From Terriglobia bacterium (lineage in GTDB: Bacteria; Acidobacteriota; Terriglobia; Acidiferrales; UBA7541): a stretch of DNA of 64,000 nucleotides. A model generated the notes under the pieces. That model was not told the origin of the DNA, searched no databases, and saw nothing but the letters and a program-made list of their open reading frames with translations. A program made the position numbers and the translations under genes. The stretch covers positions 1 through 64,000 of the forward strand of contig JAIQFB010000009.1 of NCBI GenBank assembly GCA_020073485.1, given 5' to 3'. How positions within the stretch are numbered: position 1 is the first letter of the stretch; each line of letters starts with the position of its first letter. Shown here in pieces: positions 34,640-43,392 of this stretch.

Positions 34640-36214
34640 CTACTTCGCCCCGCTTCGGCCTGCGCGCGATTCGTTGACTCCGCCGGTCGGCATGCGGATC
34701 ACGCCGACGTTGTTCTCTATGGAGATGGTTGTCCCAAACTGCTTGGAGATCTTCTGCATCTTCGCGAGTATTTTTTGGGCTACTTCGGGCGACGGCGTCA
34801 TGGGGATTCCTAAACGCGATAGGGGGCGCATCATTTCCTGGCCAAGATCTGCCGGGTACAGGCGCACCTCCACCAGCTTGCCGCCCTCGTAGTGGGCCGA
34901 CACCAAAAGCACTTCCAGTTCGTCAGGATGGTACCGCTGGCCGCGCCACCCGCTTTCTATTTCGGTGAAAGGTCCATTGCCCGGGTTGGCGGGTTCGGCG
35001 CGGATTCCATAAAGACCCTGGGAGACGAAGCTTGCGATTCCGTAGAAGATTGGTTTGCCCTTGTAGATCTCGACGCCGCGCAGGGTGTGGACGCCTTCGC
35101 CGATGAAGACGTCGGCGCCGTTGTCGATGGCCTTGTGCGCGAGCTCGACCAGAAAGTCGGGGACATCGTCGTCGAGGCTGTATTCCTGGAAGGCGTAGTT
35201 GGCCTGATGGCAGTGGATGGATGCGACCATGAAGTCCGAGTTTTCCTTGCCGAGGCGGATGCTGCGCAGGATTTCCTGCTCATCGCGAGGGTCCATGGTG
35301 TAGCTGATGTCGCCTGCCTTGGGGCCGGCCTTGTACCAGATGCCGAAGAGCTGGAGCTGGTCGGGGGGTTCATTGGGATCGATGGGAGGGACGGCTAGAG
35401 ACGTAGCGGGGACTTCGCTGCGGCGGGCGTAGACGGAATCGCGAATTTTTCGCAGGGCGTCGAGTTGTTCCTGGGTGACGATGAAGTGCGGCGTGACGTG
35501 CAAGGGATTCATACCGGGCGCGCCGCCCTGGTCGCCTTCGCGGTAGGTTGCGGCGACCACGGGACTCGGTTCGCTGGTGGGATCGATGGACCACATGGAA
35601 ACCAGGCCTACGCTGCCCTTTGCTCCGTTATAGAAAGCCGCCGCTCGCGCCTCTTGCAGATTCCGGCCGGTGCCAGCGTGGACGATGCCACCCTCGTCCA
35701 GGTTTTTGATCGTCTCGAAAAGACCGGGTGCCGATCCGTCCCAGGAGTGGTTGTTTGCGGTGCTCATGATGCGTATGCCCATGGCCTTGATATCGGCGAG
35801 AGCCCCCTTGGGCGCGCCACCGCCGATGGGGTTCGGGAAATTGTCGAAGTCGAGCAGCGTGCCTTCCATGTTGGCGAAGGAGACGTCGGCGTCGCGCAGG
35901 TGCTGGATCAGAGATTGGAATTTCGGGTCGGCGAGTTGCGCCACGGGGTGCCGAATGATTATGTCGCCGACGCCTGCGAAGGTGAACGGCTCCTTTATCT
36001 TCATGCCCAGGTCTTGGAATTCGAGCGGCAGGCGAGCGCCTTGCGGGACGCCGCCTGCGGCGGGAGTGGGTCTCGCGACCTGCTGCTGGGCATAAATTGG
36101 GTTCGCGAAGCCCTGCGACAGCGCGTGCGCGACGAAGAGGATCCCCGCCGTGAGTGCCAGAACTAGAATGCGCGAGGCCCACTGCCGGCCATTGCAGAAT
36201 CGCATTTGGATCAT
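34640..36214 (-). CDS. CapA-family (PgsA-like) exported protein, copy 1
   Basis: A 524-residue exported protein of the CapA metallophosphoesterase-like family, known from poly-gamma-glutamate capsule loci. The signal peptide has core LVLALTAGILFVAHAL. The family motifs appear in order: FTFAGVGDIIIRHPV, DADVSFANMEGTLL, STANNHSWDGSAPGLFETIK with HAGTGRNLQEA, ASIHCHQANY, and GADVFIGEGVHTLRGVEIYK followed by KPIFYGIASFV. A roughly 100-residue insert lies between the HAGTG and HCHQ motifs. ATG 36214 has GGGGGGAG upstream. It is 34 bp downstream of the Tat-exported M28-like gene, in an operon with a second CapA and an Oar-like receptor. Confidence 0.87.
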   Translation of the reverse strand: MIQMRFCNGRQWASRILVLALTAGILFVAHALSQGFANPIYAQQQVARPTPAAGGVPQGARLPLEFQDLGMKIKEPFTFAGVGDIIIRHPVAQLADPKFQSLIQHLRDADVSFANMEGTLLDFDNFPNPIGGGAPKGALADIKAMGIRIMSTANNHSWDGSAPGLFETIKNLDEGGIVHAGTGRNLQEARAAAFYNGAKGSVGLVSMWSIDPTSEPSPVVAATYREGDQGGAPGMNPLHVTPHFIVTQEQLDALRKIRDSVYARRSEVPATSLAVPPIDPNEPPDQLQLFGIWYKAGPKAGDISYTMDPRDEQEILRSIRLGKENSDFMVASIHCHQANYAFQEYSLDDDVPDFLVELAHKAIDNGADVFIGEGVHTLRGVEIYKGKPIFYGIASFVSQGLYGIRAEPANPGNGPFTEIESGWRGQRYHPDELEVLLVSAHYEGGKLVEVRLYPADLGQEMMRPLSRLGIPMTPSPEVAQKILAKMQKISKQFGTTISIENNVGVIRMPTGGVNESRAGRSGAK

Positions 36215-36248
36215 AATGCGCTCCCCCCCCAAAAATTTTAGCGGCGGC

Positions 36249-38270
36249 TCAGGACAACTTGGAAATTTGGCCATCCACCAAGGCACTCAATGGAGCTTGC
36301 TTGTCCGGCACAATCCAGGAGGAAACATTGGTTGCCAAGTTTTTGAGCGCGCTCCTGGCATCCGCGTTGGCTGCAACTTCCACCTTTCTGAATGCGGCGA
36401 CGTATTGGTCCACTAATTTCTGCCGTTGAGTCGCGCCGTCTTGCCGGGAGACGAAGTCAGAATCCGGAATTTTGATTAGCGCTGATTTGAGATCGCCCCA
36501 TCCGAGGTCAATGACAACGGGCTTGACCAGCGATAATTCACCCGCCAACTGAGACAATCCGGATATCTGCTGCATGAAATACTTTTCGTCAAAGCCGTGA
36601 GGCCCCGCTTCCGTGTCCACTTGCGCAAAACTCTGGGTCCAGGCACCGGGCCAGTCGGCAGCAAGTCCGATTCCCGGGATCTTGAACATCCTACCCTTGT
36701 TCATCGGACTTTTTACTTGGCCCTGAAACCCACCGTTGACGCCAGGCTGAGTGCTGCCGGCTTTTACATCGACCCTTGGCCAATGATTGTCGGTGGCGGC
36801 TTTGGCGATCGCTTCGACCAGCCAGACGTTGTTGTTGTAGACGTCGAACAGGCTGGTGATGACGCCGCCATTTTCCGGGGTTTCGGGGGAATAGACGTAC
36901 TCGTTGCGGCCGGGTCCGGTTTCGATGGTCTGGCGGCCGCCCATGTGCTCCATGCCGAGCGTTGCGACGATGGATTTCAAGTGCTCGGGGTGAATGTTGT
37001 AGTAATCGAACTGCGGCCACGCGGGCTCACCGCCCGGCATGAAATGCCGGCAATCGAAGTAGAACACCAACGTCCGCGGCCTGGCCGACTTCGGAATTTT
37101 ATTGAAGTAAGACATGATGGCCAGCATGCCCAGGCCGCCGACTTCCTCGACCAAGGACATCGCATCGGTGTGCGTTGCGAGCATGACCTGCTCGTCAAGC
37201 GGCGTGCCGTAATTTTTCCCCGGTAAATACGCGATCATGGCTTTTCCTACGTCCCGCTGGAAATGGCCGATCAGCGTCAAAGTAGCCGTCTTGCCGGCCT
37301 TCGCGTCCGCGAGCACTTTTGCTCCGTTTACACGATCGAGAGCAAGAGTGGGGCAGTTGACATATTTCGCGCCGAGTCCGGCTTTGCCGTCGGGCGTGAA
37401 GACGCTTCGTTGTGTAAGCCCGAACGCTGCTCCAGGCGACAGGTCGTAGACAACAACCATGCCGGCAGCATGTCCGTTGATGCCGATCCTGGCAGAACGG
37501 CCAGTCGCGTTTGGAACAAAAGGTGAAAGGAAAAAAGGGTCCACAGCCTGGCCGATCTGACTCCAGACCCAACGGGAATGATATGAGGTGGTTACGCTTG
37601 TGGGCACCGGCTCAAACAAAGGGCCCCACTTGCCCGGGGAGCGCCACTCGTAATCGGTCATGGTGTAACTATCCAGAAACGCTTTGCTGTAGGGGGGCGG
37701 TGGGTATGGATCGGTTTGGAAGACCAGAATTTTCCCGGCAATTTCCGCGTCGGACGGTGGATTGGACGGATCGTAAAACAGCATTGGAGCGGTAATTCCT
37801 TCGGGCGGCGTGAAGCCCGATGTCATGCCGTACGACGCGACCACCGGAACGGGTGTGCCGTCGGTAACAAGCTTCTCCACAGCCATTCCGGAGTCATAAA
37901 TGTGGGTCCTGCGATCGGGCCAATCGTCCACGATGTGATGATCGTAGGGGATTTCAATAAAATCTAGGTCGACGGCACCGAACTGCGGCATTTTCGAGAT
38001 CAGAAAATCGGTGAATTGTTTCCAGCCCGCGCTGCCCGCCCATGTGGGACCGCACTTGGCTTTGAACTTAGCCCACTCCAGTGCTTGCTCGGGCGTAATC
38101 ATGAGCTTCTGATCGATTTTCGGGAATGCGAGGTTGCTCTTCGCGGCTGCGGCCACGGGCATGCCTTGGGTCCAAAGTGGTTCCCCAATTAAGGCCGCGC
38201 CGGCGGTGGCGCCGGCCGTCTTCAGGAAATCCCGACGGGAAGAGTTGGGATTGTTTTTCGATTTGCTCAT
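36249..38270 (-). CDS. Tat-exported M28-like (PA/aminopeptidase-type) protein
   Basis: A 673-residue protein with a twin-arginine signal, SSRRDFLKTAGATAGAALIG. The middle part (about 130-300) looks like a protease-associated insert region with AGKILVFQTDPYP. The region from about 385 resembles an M28 peptidase core: MLATHTDAMSLVEEVGGLGM, then RTLVFYFDCRHFMPGGEP. The usual Glu-Glu catalytic pair of M28 is not clear, so activity may differ or be lost. AGGAGG precedes ATG 38270. Export in folded form suggests a metal cofactor. It sits between two CapA genes; a shared substrate, perhaps a polyamide or peptide, is an inference. Confidence 0.65.
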   Translation of the reverse strand: MSKSKNNPNSSRRDFLKTAGATAGAALIGEPLWTQGMPVAAAAKSNLAFPKIDQKLMITPEQALEWAKFKAKCGPTWAGSAGWKQFTDFLISKMPQFGAVDLDFIEIPYDHHIVDDWPDRRTHIYDSGMAVEKLVTDGTPVPVVASYGMTSGFTPPEGITAPMLFYDPSNPPSDAEIAGKILVFQTDPYPPPPYSKAFLDSYTMTDYEWRSPGKWGPLFEPVPTSVTTSYHSRWVWSQIGQAVDPFFLSPFVPNATGRSARIGINGHAAGMVVVYDLSPGAAFGLTQRSVFTPDGKAGLGAKYVNCPTLALDRVNGAKVLADAKAGKTATLTLIGHFQRDVGKAMIAYLPGKNYGTPLDEQVMLATHTDAMSLVEEVGGLGMLAIMSYFNKIPKSARPRTLVFYFDCRHFMPGGEPAWPQFDYYNIHPEHLKSIVATLGMEHMGGRQTIETGPGRNEYVYSPETPENGGVITSLFDVYNNNVWLVEAIAKAATDNHWPRVDVKAGSTQPGVNGGFQGQVKSPMNKGRMFKIPGIGLAADWPGAWTQSFAQVDTEAGPHGFDEKYFMQQISGLSQLAGELSLVKPVVIDLGWGDLKSALIKIPDSDFVSRQDGATQRQKLVDQYVAAFRKVEVAANADARSALKNLATNVSSWIVPDKQAPLSALVDGQISKLS

Positions 38271-38357
38271 GGTGCGCCTCCTGGAAGATATTGTCATATA
38301 ACCGAAAGCGTCGAGTTCCTTCGCTACGCCGGTTGCGGTTGCCACGAAGAAATCCCC

Positions 38358-38373
38358 GTCCGCCGCGGCGGAC
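38358..38373. repeat. Short perfect palindrome between CapA copy 2 and the M28-like gene
   Basis: GTCCGCCGCGGCGGAC is a perfect 16-bp palindrome in the 146-bp spacer. It could act as a weak transcription pause or operator. No T-tract follows on the minus strand. Confidence 0.4.
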
Positions 38374-38416
38374 AGGCTACAGCAGCTGCGCTGCGCGCGA
38401 TCGATAACGATACGTT

Positions 38417-39637
38417 CTAATTTCCCGTGTGCCTCAAATTAATTTCCGCCGTGTCGCCATTTACTACCACATTTGTGCCGAAGGGGCGCGAGGAATCGGC
38501 CAGACGCTCGAGGATATAATGCGCCTTTTCGCCCGTAGCCGGCGCGGGCAAGCCGCGTGTGGCGATGAATGGCCGCGGAAACTCCGGCAGACTGAACGGA
38601 CGGTCTTCTTCCGAGTCGGGCTGACCGTGGCCCATCTGATTCAACGCGATCGGGCGGAAGGTGATCGACTTCAGATTTTTTCCTTGAAATTCCACCGACG
38701 CGATTACGCTTTCCCAGACGATCGGTTCGAGAAGCTGTGTCGCTTCCATCAGCGGCAGATTGAAAATGAAATTACCGAGGTCGTAGAAAATCGGGCGGCC
38801 TTTGTAGATTTCCACGCCTTGCACCAATGGCGCGCCATGCATCACGATGATGTCCGCACCCGCATCGACTTCCGCGTGCGTCCATTTCTTGATCCAATCC
38901 GGAGGCGCCAGGCGGTCCGGCAATTCTTCGCTGAAAATCATGCCGAAATCTTTATCGTAGATGTGATTGTGCTGGTAGACGATCACCAGGTCGGCGTGCT
39001 TGCTGGCATCGCGGATGCTTTGCAGGATGCGCTGCGTGTCCTCCTTGCTCGGAACGTTTCCGGTTTCTACGCGCAGTTCATTCACTCCCGGTCGATTCAT
39101 CGTGGCCGGCGCTCCCGCGCGGACTCCGCCCGATGCCATGGCGATCAGTGCAACTGTGCCTTTGGGTGTCCGCAGCATGCCTGGGCCGGCCGCTTCCTCC
39201 AAAGTGTTGCCGGTTCCGGCGTGAGTGAAGTTGCGTTTGTTGGCTTCGAGGATGGCGTTTTGCACGCCTGGAATTCTGAGATCCCACACGTGATTGTTGG
39301 CCAGCGAAAACATATTGAAGCCCATGTCCTTGAGCGCGTCCATCGCCTCCGGTGGGGCGAGGGAGTTGCCTTCGCGAGGCGCCGCATTGTTGGGCTGGCC
39401 CTTTTCGGCGACGGTGGCCTCGAAATCAGTGAAGACCACATCGCCTTTCAGCAGCGGAGCCATCGTCGAAATTTCGCCGGGTTTGTATAGGCGGATATCG
39501 GACCGGATCATGGATTGCCCGGTCAAAACGATTTTGATAGGAGCCGCCTGCGGCCACGCGGCGGCCGCATTCGTGAGTGCGATGGCCAGGCAGATTGCTG
39601 CCAGCGTGAGGCGGCCATATTTTAATTCTCTTGGCAT
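38417..39637 (-). CDS. CapA-family exported protein, copy 2
   Basis: A 406-residue CapA protein with a signal peptide (core LTLAAICLAIALTNAAAA). Motifs: IKIVLTGQSMIRSD, where the usual Gly-Asp is Gly-Gln, then GDVVFTDFEATV, SLANNHVWDLRIPGVQNAI with HAGTGNTLEEA, LVIVYQHNHIYD, and GADIIVMHGAPLVQGVEIYK followed by DLGNFIF. The altered first motif may change metal binding. AGGAGA precedes ATG 39637. It is shorter than copy 1 and clearly diverged from it. It lies between the Oar-like receptor and the Tat-exported M28-like gene. Confidence 0.87.
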   Translation of the reverse strand: MPRELKYGRLTLAAICLAIALTNAAAAWPQAAPIKIVLTGQSMIRSDIRLYKPGEISTMAPLLKGDVVFTDFEATVAEKGQPNNAAPREGNSLAPPEAMDALKDMGFNMFSLANNHVWDLRIPGVQNAILEANKRNFTHAGTGNTLEEAAGPGMLRTPKGTVALIAMASGGVRAGAPATMNRPGVNELRVETGNVPSKEDTQRILQSIRDASKHADLVIVYQHNHIYDKDFGMIFSEELPDRLAPPDWIKKWTHAEVDAGADIIVMHGAPLVQGVEIYKGRPIFYDLGNFIFNLPLMEATQLLEPIVWESVIASVEFQGKNLKSITFRPIALNQMGHGQPDSEEDRPFSLPEFPRPFIATRGLPAPATGEKAHYILERLADSSRPFGTNVVVNGDTAEINLRHTGN

Positions 39638-39714
39638 CAGTATTCTCCTGGAATTCGCATCTCTCGAAAAAAATGGGCCGGACTTTTCCTTACGACGTTC
39701 CGAACGGGCCGATG

Positions 39715-39745
39715 GAATACACCCGGTCCCGAGCCGGGTGTATTC
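39715..39745. terminator. Strong hairpin after the Oar-like receptor gene
   Basis: A 12-bp perfect stem GAATACACCCGG/CCGGGTGTATTC with a 7-base loop lies in the 169-bp gap between receptor and CapA copy 2. A second stem GGCCGGG/CCCGGCC is nearby at about 39763-39786. No clean T-tract follows on the minus strand, so these may be an attenuator, processing site or partial terminator that lowers expression of the downstream genes relative to the receptor. Confidence 0.5.
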
Positions 39746-39806
39746 TCCCGGCGACGGAACAAGGCCGGGCATGGTCGACCCGGCCCTTTTCAATCGAAGT
39801 TGATTC

Positions 39807-42800
39807 TTACCAGACAATCTTCGCTCCCAGTTGAATGATGCGTGCTGGGGTGGATGTTGAGTCGATCAGACCGAGAGTCCCTCCCATCGAATTGTTGTCC
39901 ACTGGTGCCTGGAGATTGGTGTGATTAAAAATATTGAAGAATTCAAACCGTAGTTGCAGGTTAAAGTTCTCCGAGATTTTCGGAACATACGTGTTCTTGA
40001 CGAAGGACATATCGAAGTTCACAAGGCGCGGACCAACCAACGAGTTGCGCCCATTGTTGCCGAGAACCGGACCGGCGGCGGTGATTGGCGCGACAATGAA
40101 GCAGCTCGCGTTGAGATAGTGGACGCCGCCCTGGATTGGGTTGCAACCAGATACTCTGTTCGGGAAGTCGATCGCGTCCGTGCTATTCGAGCCCAACGGG
40201 TCGCCCCCCGTGACCACGGTAAAGGGTACGCCGGAGCTCACGGTTCCAATCCCTCCGAACTGCCATCCGCCGGCAACCCACCGAAGAGCTGAGTCTCTCT
40301 TAGGCCCCGGAATGTCATAAAGGTAGTTGATGGAAAGGTTTTGGCGTAAGTCGAAGTCGCACGGGCCGTACCTCATTGCCGGGTTAAAGTACTGAAGCGA
40401 TGTGAGCGAATTCTGGAAGGGATCTCCAAATTGCGCCGCATCTCCACCGGAGCTGCAGTGGCTATAAACATACGTAATCTGCCCCTGGAGATTGTGCGTC
40501 GGTCGAAGTTTGAGCTCGGATTGAAGACCTTCATACTTGGCAGTGTTATCCCAGAATATCTGTCGAAGGGTACGAACGTTCGGGTCAAGGACTGTCCCGC
40601 TGCCAATCGGCAAGGGCCAGGTAAAAACTCCGTTGACCAGCGTAGGCAGAACCATGTTGGTCTGGTCCGTGGTGAACGAATTATGGGTCGTGATCGAGCC
40701 CACGTACCCCACCATCGCCGTCAGATTCCTGGAAATCTGGTGCTCGATGTTCAGGTTCCAATTCTGGGAGTAGGCGCGCTTCGGGTTTGGCTCCACGTAG
40801 CGTCCACCCGGAACGCCTTGGGCAACGTAAGGGATAATGTTCGGGAATGCACCTTGCGCTATGCTATTCACTGGCGCGGTGAATCCAATGGAGAATGGGT
40901 AGGTGACCACGAATCCGTCCGAATAAATATAGGGAAGCGGGAGCACATCGAAGATTCCGTACCCTGCGCGCACCGCTGTTTTTCCGTCATGGAACGGATC
41001 CCAGGAGAATCCAACCCTGGGGTCGAAATCGCGAACAGTGGGGTTAGAGTTCCAGAGTTTTGAAATGGGAACCGGACATCCGGGGACAGACGTGGGACCG
41101 AAAGTATTGGGATAGAGGTTGGTACAGGGTCCGGATCCCGGGGGCGCGGTGAAACTGTTGAGCCGCGTAAAGCGGTTATAAGCCTCGGTAGGGTTGGTCA
41201 GCATTTCGTAGCGCAGGCCCAAATTAACTGTGAAGTAGGGGCGGGCGCGCCAGTCGTCTTGAACATATCCCCCAAAGATACTGTCCCTGGGCTCGATCTG
41301 TTGGCCTATTCCAGGAGTTGCTAAGCTTGCGAGCGGGGTGGCCCCGCCAGTCCGTGGCTTGTCGAGCAGGAAATTCTCCATCGCGTCCGCAATGGTTGCT
41401 CCGCCGACGACGGTGGAAGCGAACGTGATGCTGCCGTTGTTTTCGCCCTCCAACAGCCCGCCCGAGCCGACCTCGTACTGGATCCGCTCGAAGGCAAACC
41501 CGAATCTCAAAGAATGCAACCCGCGGATCAGGGATAGATCGTCATAGGCTTGATAGGAATTGATTCGATGCTGCCAGTGAGAGATGCCCTCCCCTCCCAT
41601 GGTTACGGGGGAGTTGGAACCGCTGAAAAGAAATTGCGGCGGCCCTCCTGCGAGCGCTTGACCGGGAATTGCGAGTCCCACATTCACCGACGCCGGATTG
41701 TTTGCTATATACGGCTGGTTGGCCAGCCCTGCGCCTCGGTTGTAGCCAATCCTGACGATGTTGACAAGCGAAGGAGTGAAAATATGGGTCTCGGTGACGC
41801 CGGCCATCTGCCGTCGAGCCAGCTCTTTGTTGACCACATTGTTCAGGGCGTCGGGAACGGTTTGTGGAGAATTATCAAAGAAATAGCTTAAGGCGAGGCT
41901 GTCGGTGTTGGAAATTTTGTAGTCGCCCCGCAGCGTAAAGTAGTCCTCATTGGAAATTTTGCCGCCGAAGGTGTGGTAGATGGCCGCGTTGCCGTTGTCA
42001 CTAGGCCCGCCCACAGGGAGCAGTTGCGCCGTGGCGGGATTCGGGTAAAGGGCGAGATACGGCACAATGTTCGGAGACACGGTTATGGTATGCGGCGAAC
42101 ATGCGTTGGGACCGCTGGCGATCGGGATCGAGCACATGTTTCCAGCTTCGGCCGCCGCCGACGGGACGACGTCGCTGAAAGTTTCGCTCAAATTCTGACG
42201 GACCGCCTCGTAATCTCCGAAGATGAACAGCTTGTCTTTAATAATCGGGGCTCCCGCGGACGCGCCAAACTGTTTCTGTTGAAAAGGCGGGATTTTGGCC
42301 GGGTCGAAGAAATTGCGGGCGTCAAAAACCTGATCGCGGTCGAAGAAATACGCGGTGCCATGGAGCTGGTTCGTCCCGGACTTGGTGATGGCGTTGATGA
42401 CGGCACCCGAGGTTCTCCCATACTCAGCGGTGTAGTTAGTGGTAACCACACTGAATTCCTGTATGGCATCGACGCCCAAATCGGCGGCGAGAACGCTGCC
42501 CGGGGCTCCATTTGTATAATCGTTCACGTTAATGCCGTCGATGCGGTAGGTGTTTTCGTTCGGGCGATGGCCGCTGTCGCTCAGTTGATTTCCAAAACCG
42601 CGCTGGGCGCGGTTGGCGGTGCTGTTGGTGGAAGTCTGGGCGCGGATCGCGGTGATGCCGGGTTGCAGAGTCGCGAGTTGCGTCCAGTCGCGGCCGTTCA
42701 GCGGCAGTTCGACGACCGTTTTCTGTTCCACAGTCCCGCTCATCGTGGATGAGGTGGTGTCCACACTCGGAGGCGCAGCGCTCACTTCCACGGCCTGTTG

Positions 42801-43169
42801 AAGTTGCCCGACTTTCAACGGCAGATTCAGCACCTGGTTGGCGCCGACGGATAGTGTCAGGCCCCTCTGCACCATCGTTTCAAATCCCGACGCCTTGACC
42901 GTAACGTCGTAGACGCCCGGCAGGAGGTTTGGGGCTGAATACAAGCCCTCCGGGTTTGATGTCACCACTCGAACGGTGCCGTTGGCAACGTTTTGAATGG
43001 AGACGTTCGCGTTGGGCACGGCCGAGCCCGATTCATCCTGCACAACCCCGGACAGGTTTGCTCCTGCCAACTGCGCATATGCCTGCGCATCGAAAAGAAC
43101 GAATAGGATTGCCGTCAGAAGTACGACCCAGGCCCCGGAATGTACTTTTCGTAGACGTAGAAATTGCAT
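39807..43169 (-). CDS. Oar-like TonB-dependent receptor, second copy
   Basis: A 1120-residue outer-membrane receptor. The signal peptide (core WVVLLTAILFVLFDAQAYA) is followed by a carboxypeptidase-regulatory-like domain (ANLSGVVQDESGSAVPNANV, then LLPGVYDVTVKASGFE). Plug motifs are ELPLNGRDWTQLATLQPG, IDGINVNDYT and GAVINAITKSGTNQLHG. A long barrel follows, ending RIIQLGAKIVW with terminal Trp. GGGAGGTAAGGA precedes ATG 43169. It heads an operon with CapA, Tat-exported M28-like and CapA genes. The membrane-spanning regulator at 44814 is transcribed divergently, but an IS element now separates the two. Confidence 0.9.
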   Translation of the reverse strand: MQFLRLRKVHSGAWVVLLTAILFVLFDAQAYAQLAGANLSGVVQDESGSAVPNANVSIQNVANGTVRVVTSNPEGLYSAPNLLPGVYDVTVKASGFETMVQRGLTLSVGANQVLNLPLKVGQLQQAVEVSAAPPSVDTTSSTMSGTVEQKTVVELPLNGRDWTQLATLQPGITAIRAQTSTNSTANRAQRGFGNQLSDSGHRPNENTYRIDGINVNDYTNGAPGSVLAADLGVDAIQEFSVVTTNYTAEYGRTSGAVINAITKSGTNQLHGTAYFFDRDQVFDARNFFDPAKIPPFQQKQFGASAGAPIIKDKLFIFGDYEAVRQNLSETFSDVVPSAAAEAGNMCSIPIASGPNACSPHTITVSPNIVPYLALYPNPATAQLLPVGGPSDNGNAAIYHTFGGKISNEDYFTLRGDYKISNTDSLALSYFFDNSPQTVPDALNNVVNKELARRQMAGVTETHIFTPSLVNIVRIGYNRGAGLANQPYIANNPASVNVGLAIPGQALAGGPPQFLFSGSNSPVTMGGEGISHWQHRINSYQAYDDLSLIRGLHSLRFGFAFERIQYEVGSGGLLEGENNGSITFASTVVGGATIADAMENFLLDKPRTGGATPLASLATPGIGQQIEPRDSIFGGYVQDDWRARPYFTVNLGLRYEMLTNPTEAYNRFTRLNSFTAPPGSGPCTNLYPNTFGPTSVPGCPVPISKLWNSNPTVRDFDPRVGFSWDPFHDGKTAVRAGYGIFDVLPLPYIYSDGFVVTYPFSIGFTAPVNSIAQGAFPNIIPYVAQGVPGGRYVEPNPKRAYSQNWNLNIEHQISRNLTAMVGYVGSITTHNSFTTDQTNMVLPTLVNGVFTWPLPIGSGTVLDPNVRTLRQIFWDNTAKYEGLQSELKLRPTHNLQGQITYVYSHCSSGGDAAQFGDPFQNSLTSLQYFNPAMRYGPCDFDLRQNLSINYLYDIPGPKRDSALRWVAGGWQFGGIGTVSSGVPFTVVTGGDPLGSNSTDAIDFPNRVSGCNPIQGGVHYLNASCFIVAPITAAGPVLGNNGRNSLVGPRLVNFDMSFVKNTYVPKISENFNLQLRFEFFNIFNHTNLQAPVDNNSMGGTLGLIDSTSTPARIIQLGAKIVW

Positions 43170-43392
43170 TTCCTTACCTCCCTAAGTGATTAACATGCCC
43201 GTCTAGCGTGAGCAGCTTTTTGGATGCTGGTCGGTTGTGGGAAATAGCATGGACACAAGAAGGTTGGCAAGTGCGAGTAGGTGAGAAACAGGTGTCATAC
43301 TTTTTCGGCGGTGTTACAAGGCATCTATGTCGCTGACCTACCAACATTTAGCGAAAATAAGGAAACTGATCGATCTGCTGGACTTCGGTGGT

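Noticed and set aside
38429-39490. A 353-codon frame antisense to CapA copy 2
   Set aside because: The sequence has no domain and abnormal composition; the CapA frame has all family motifs.
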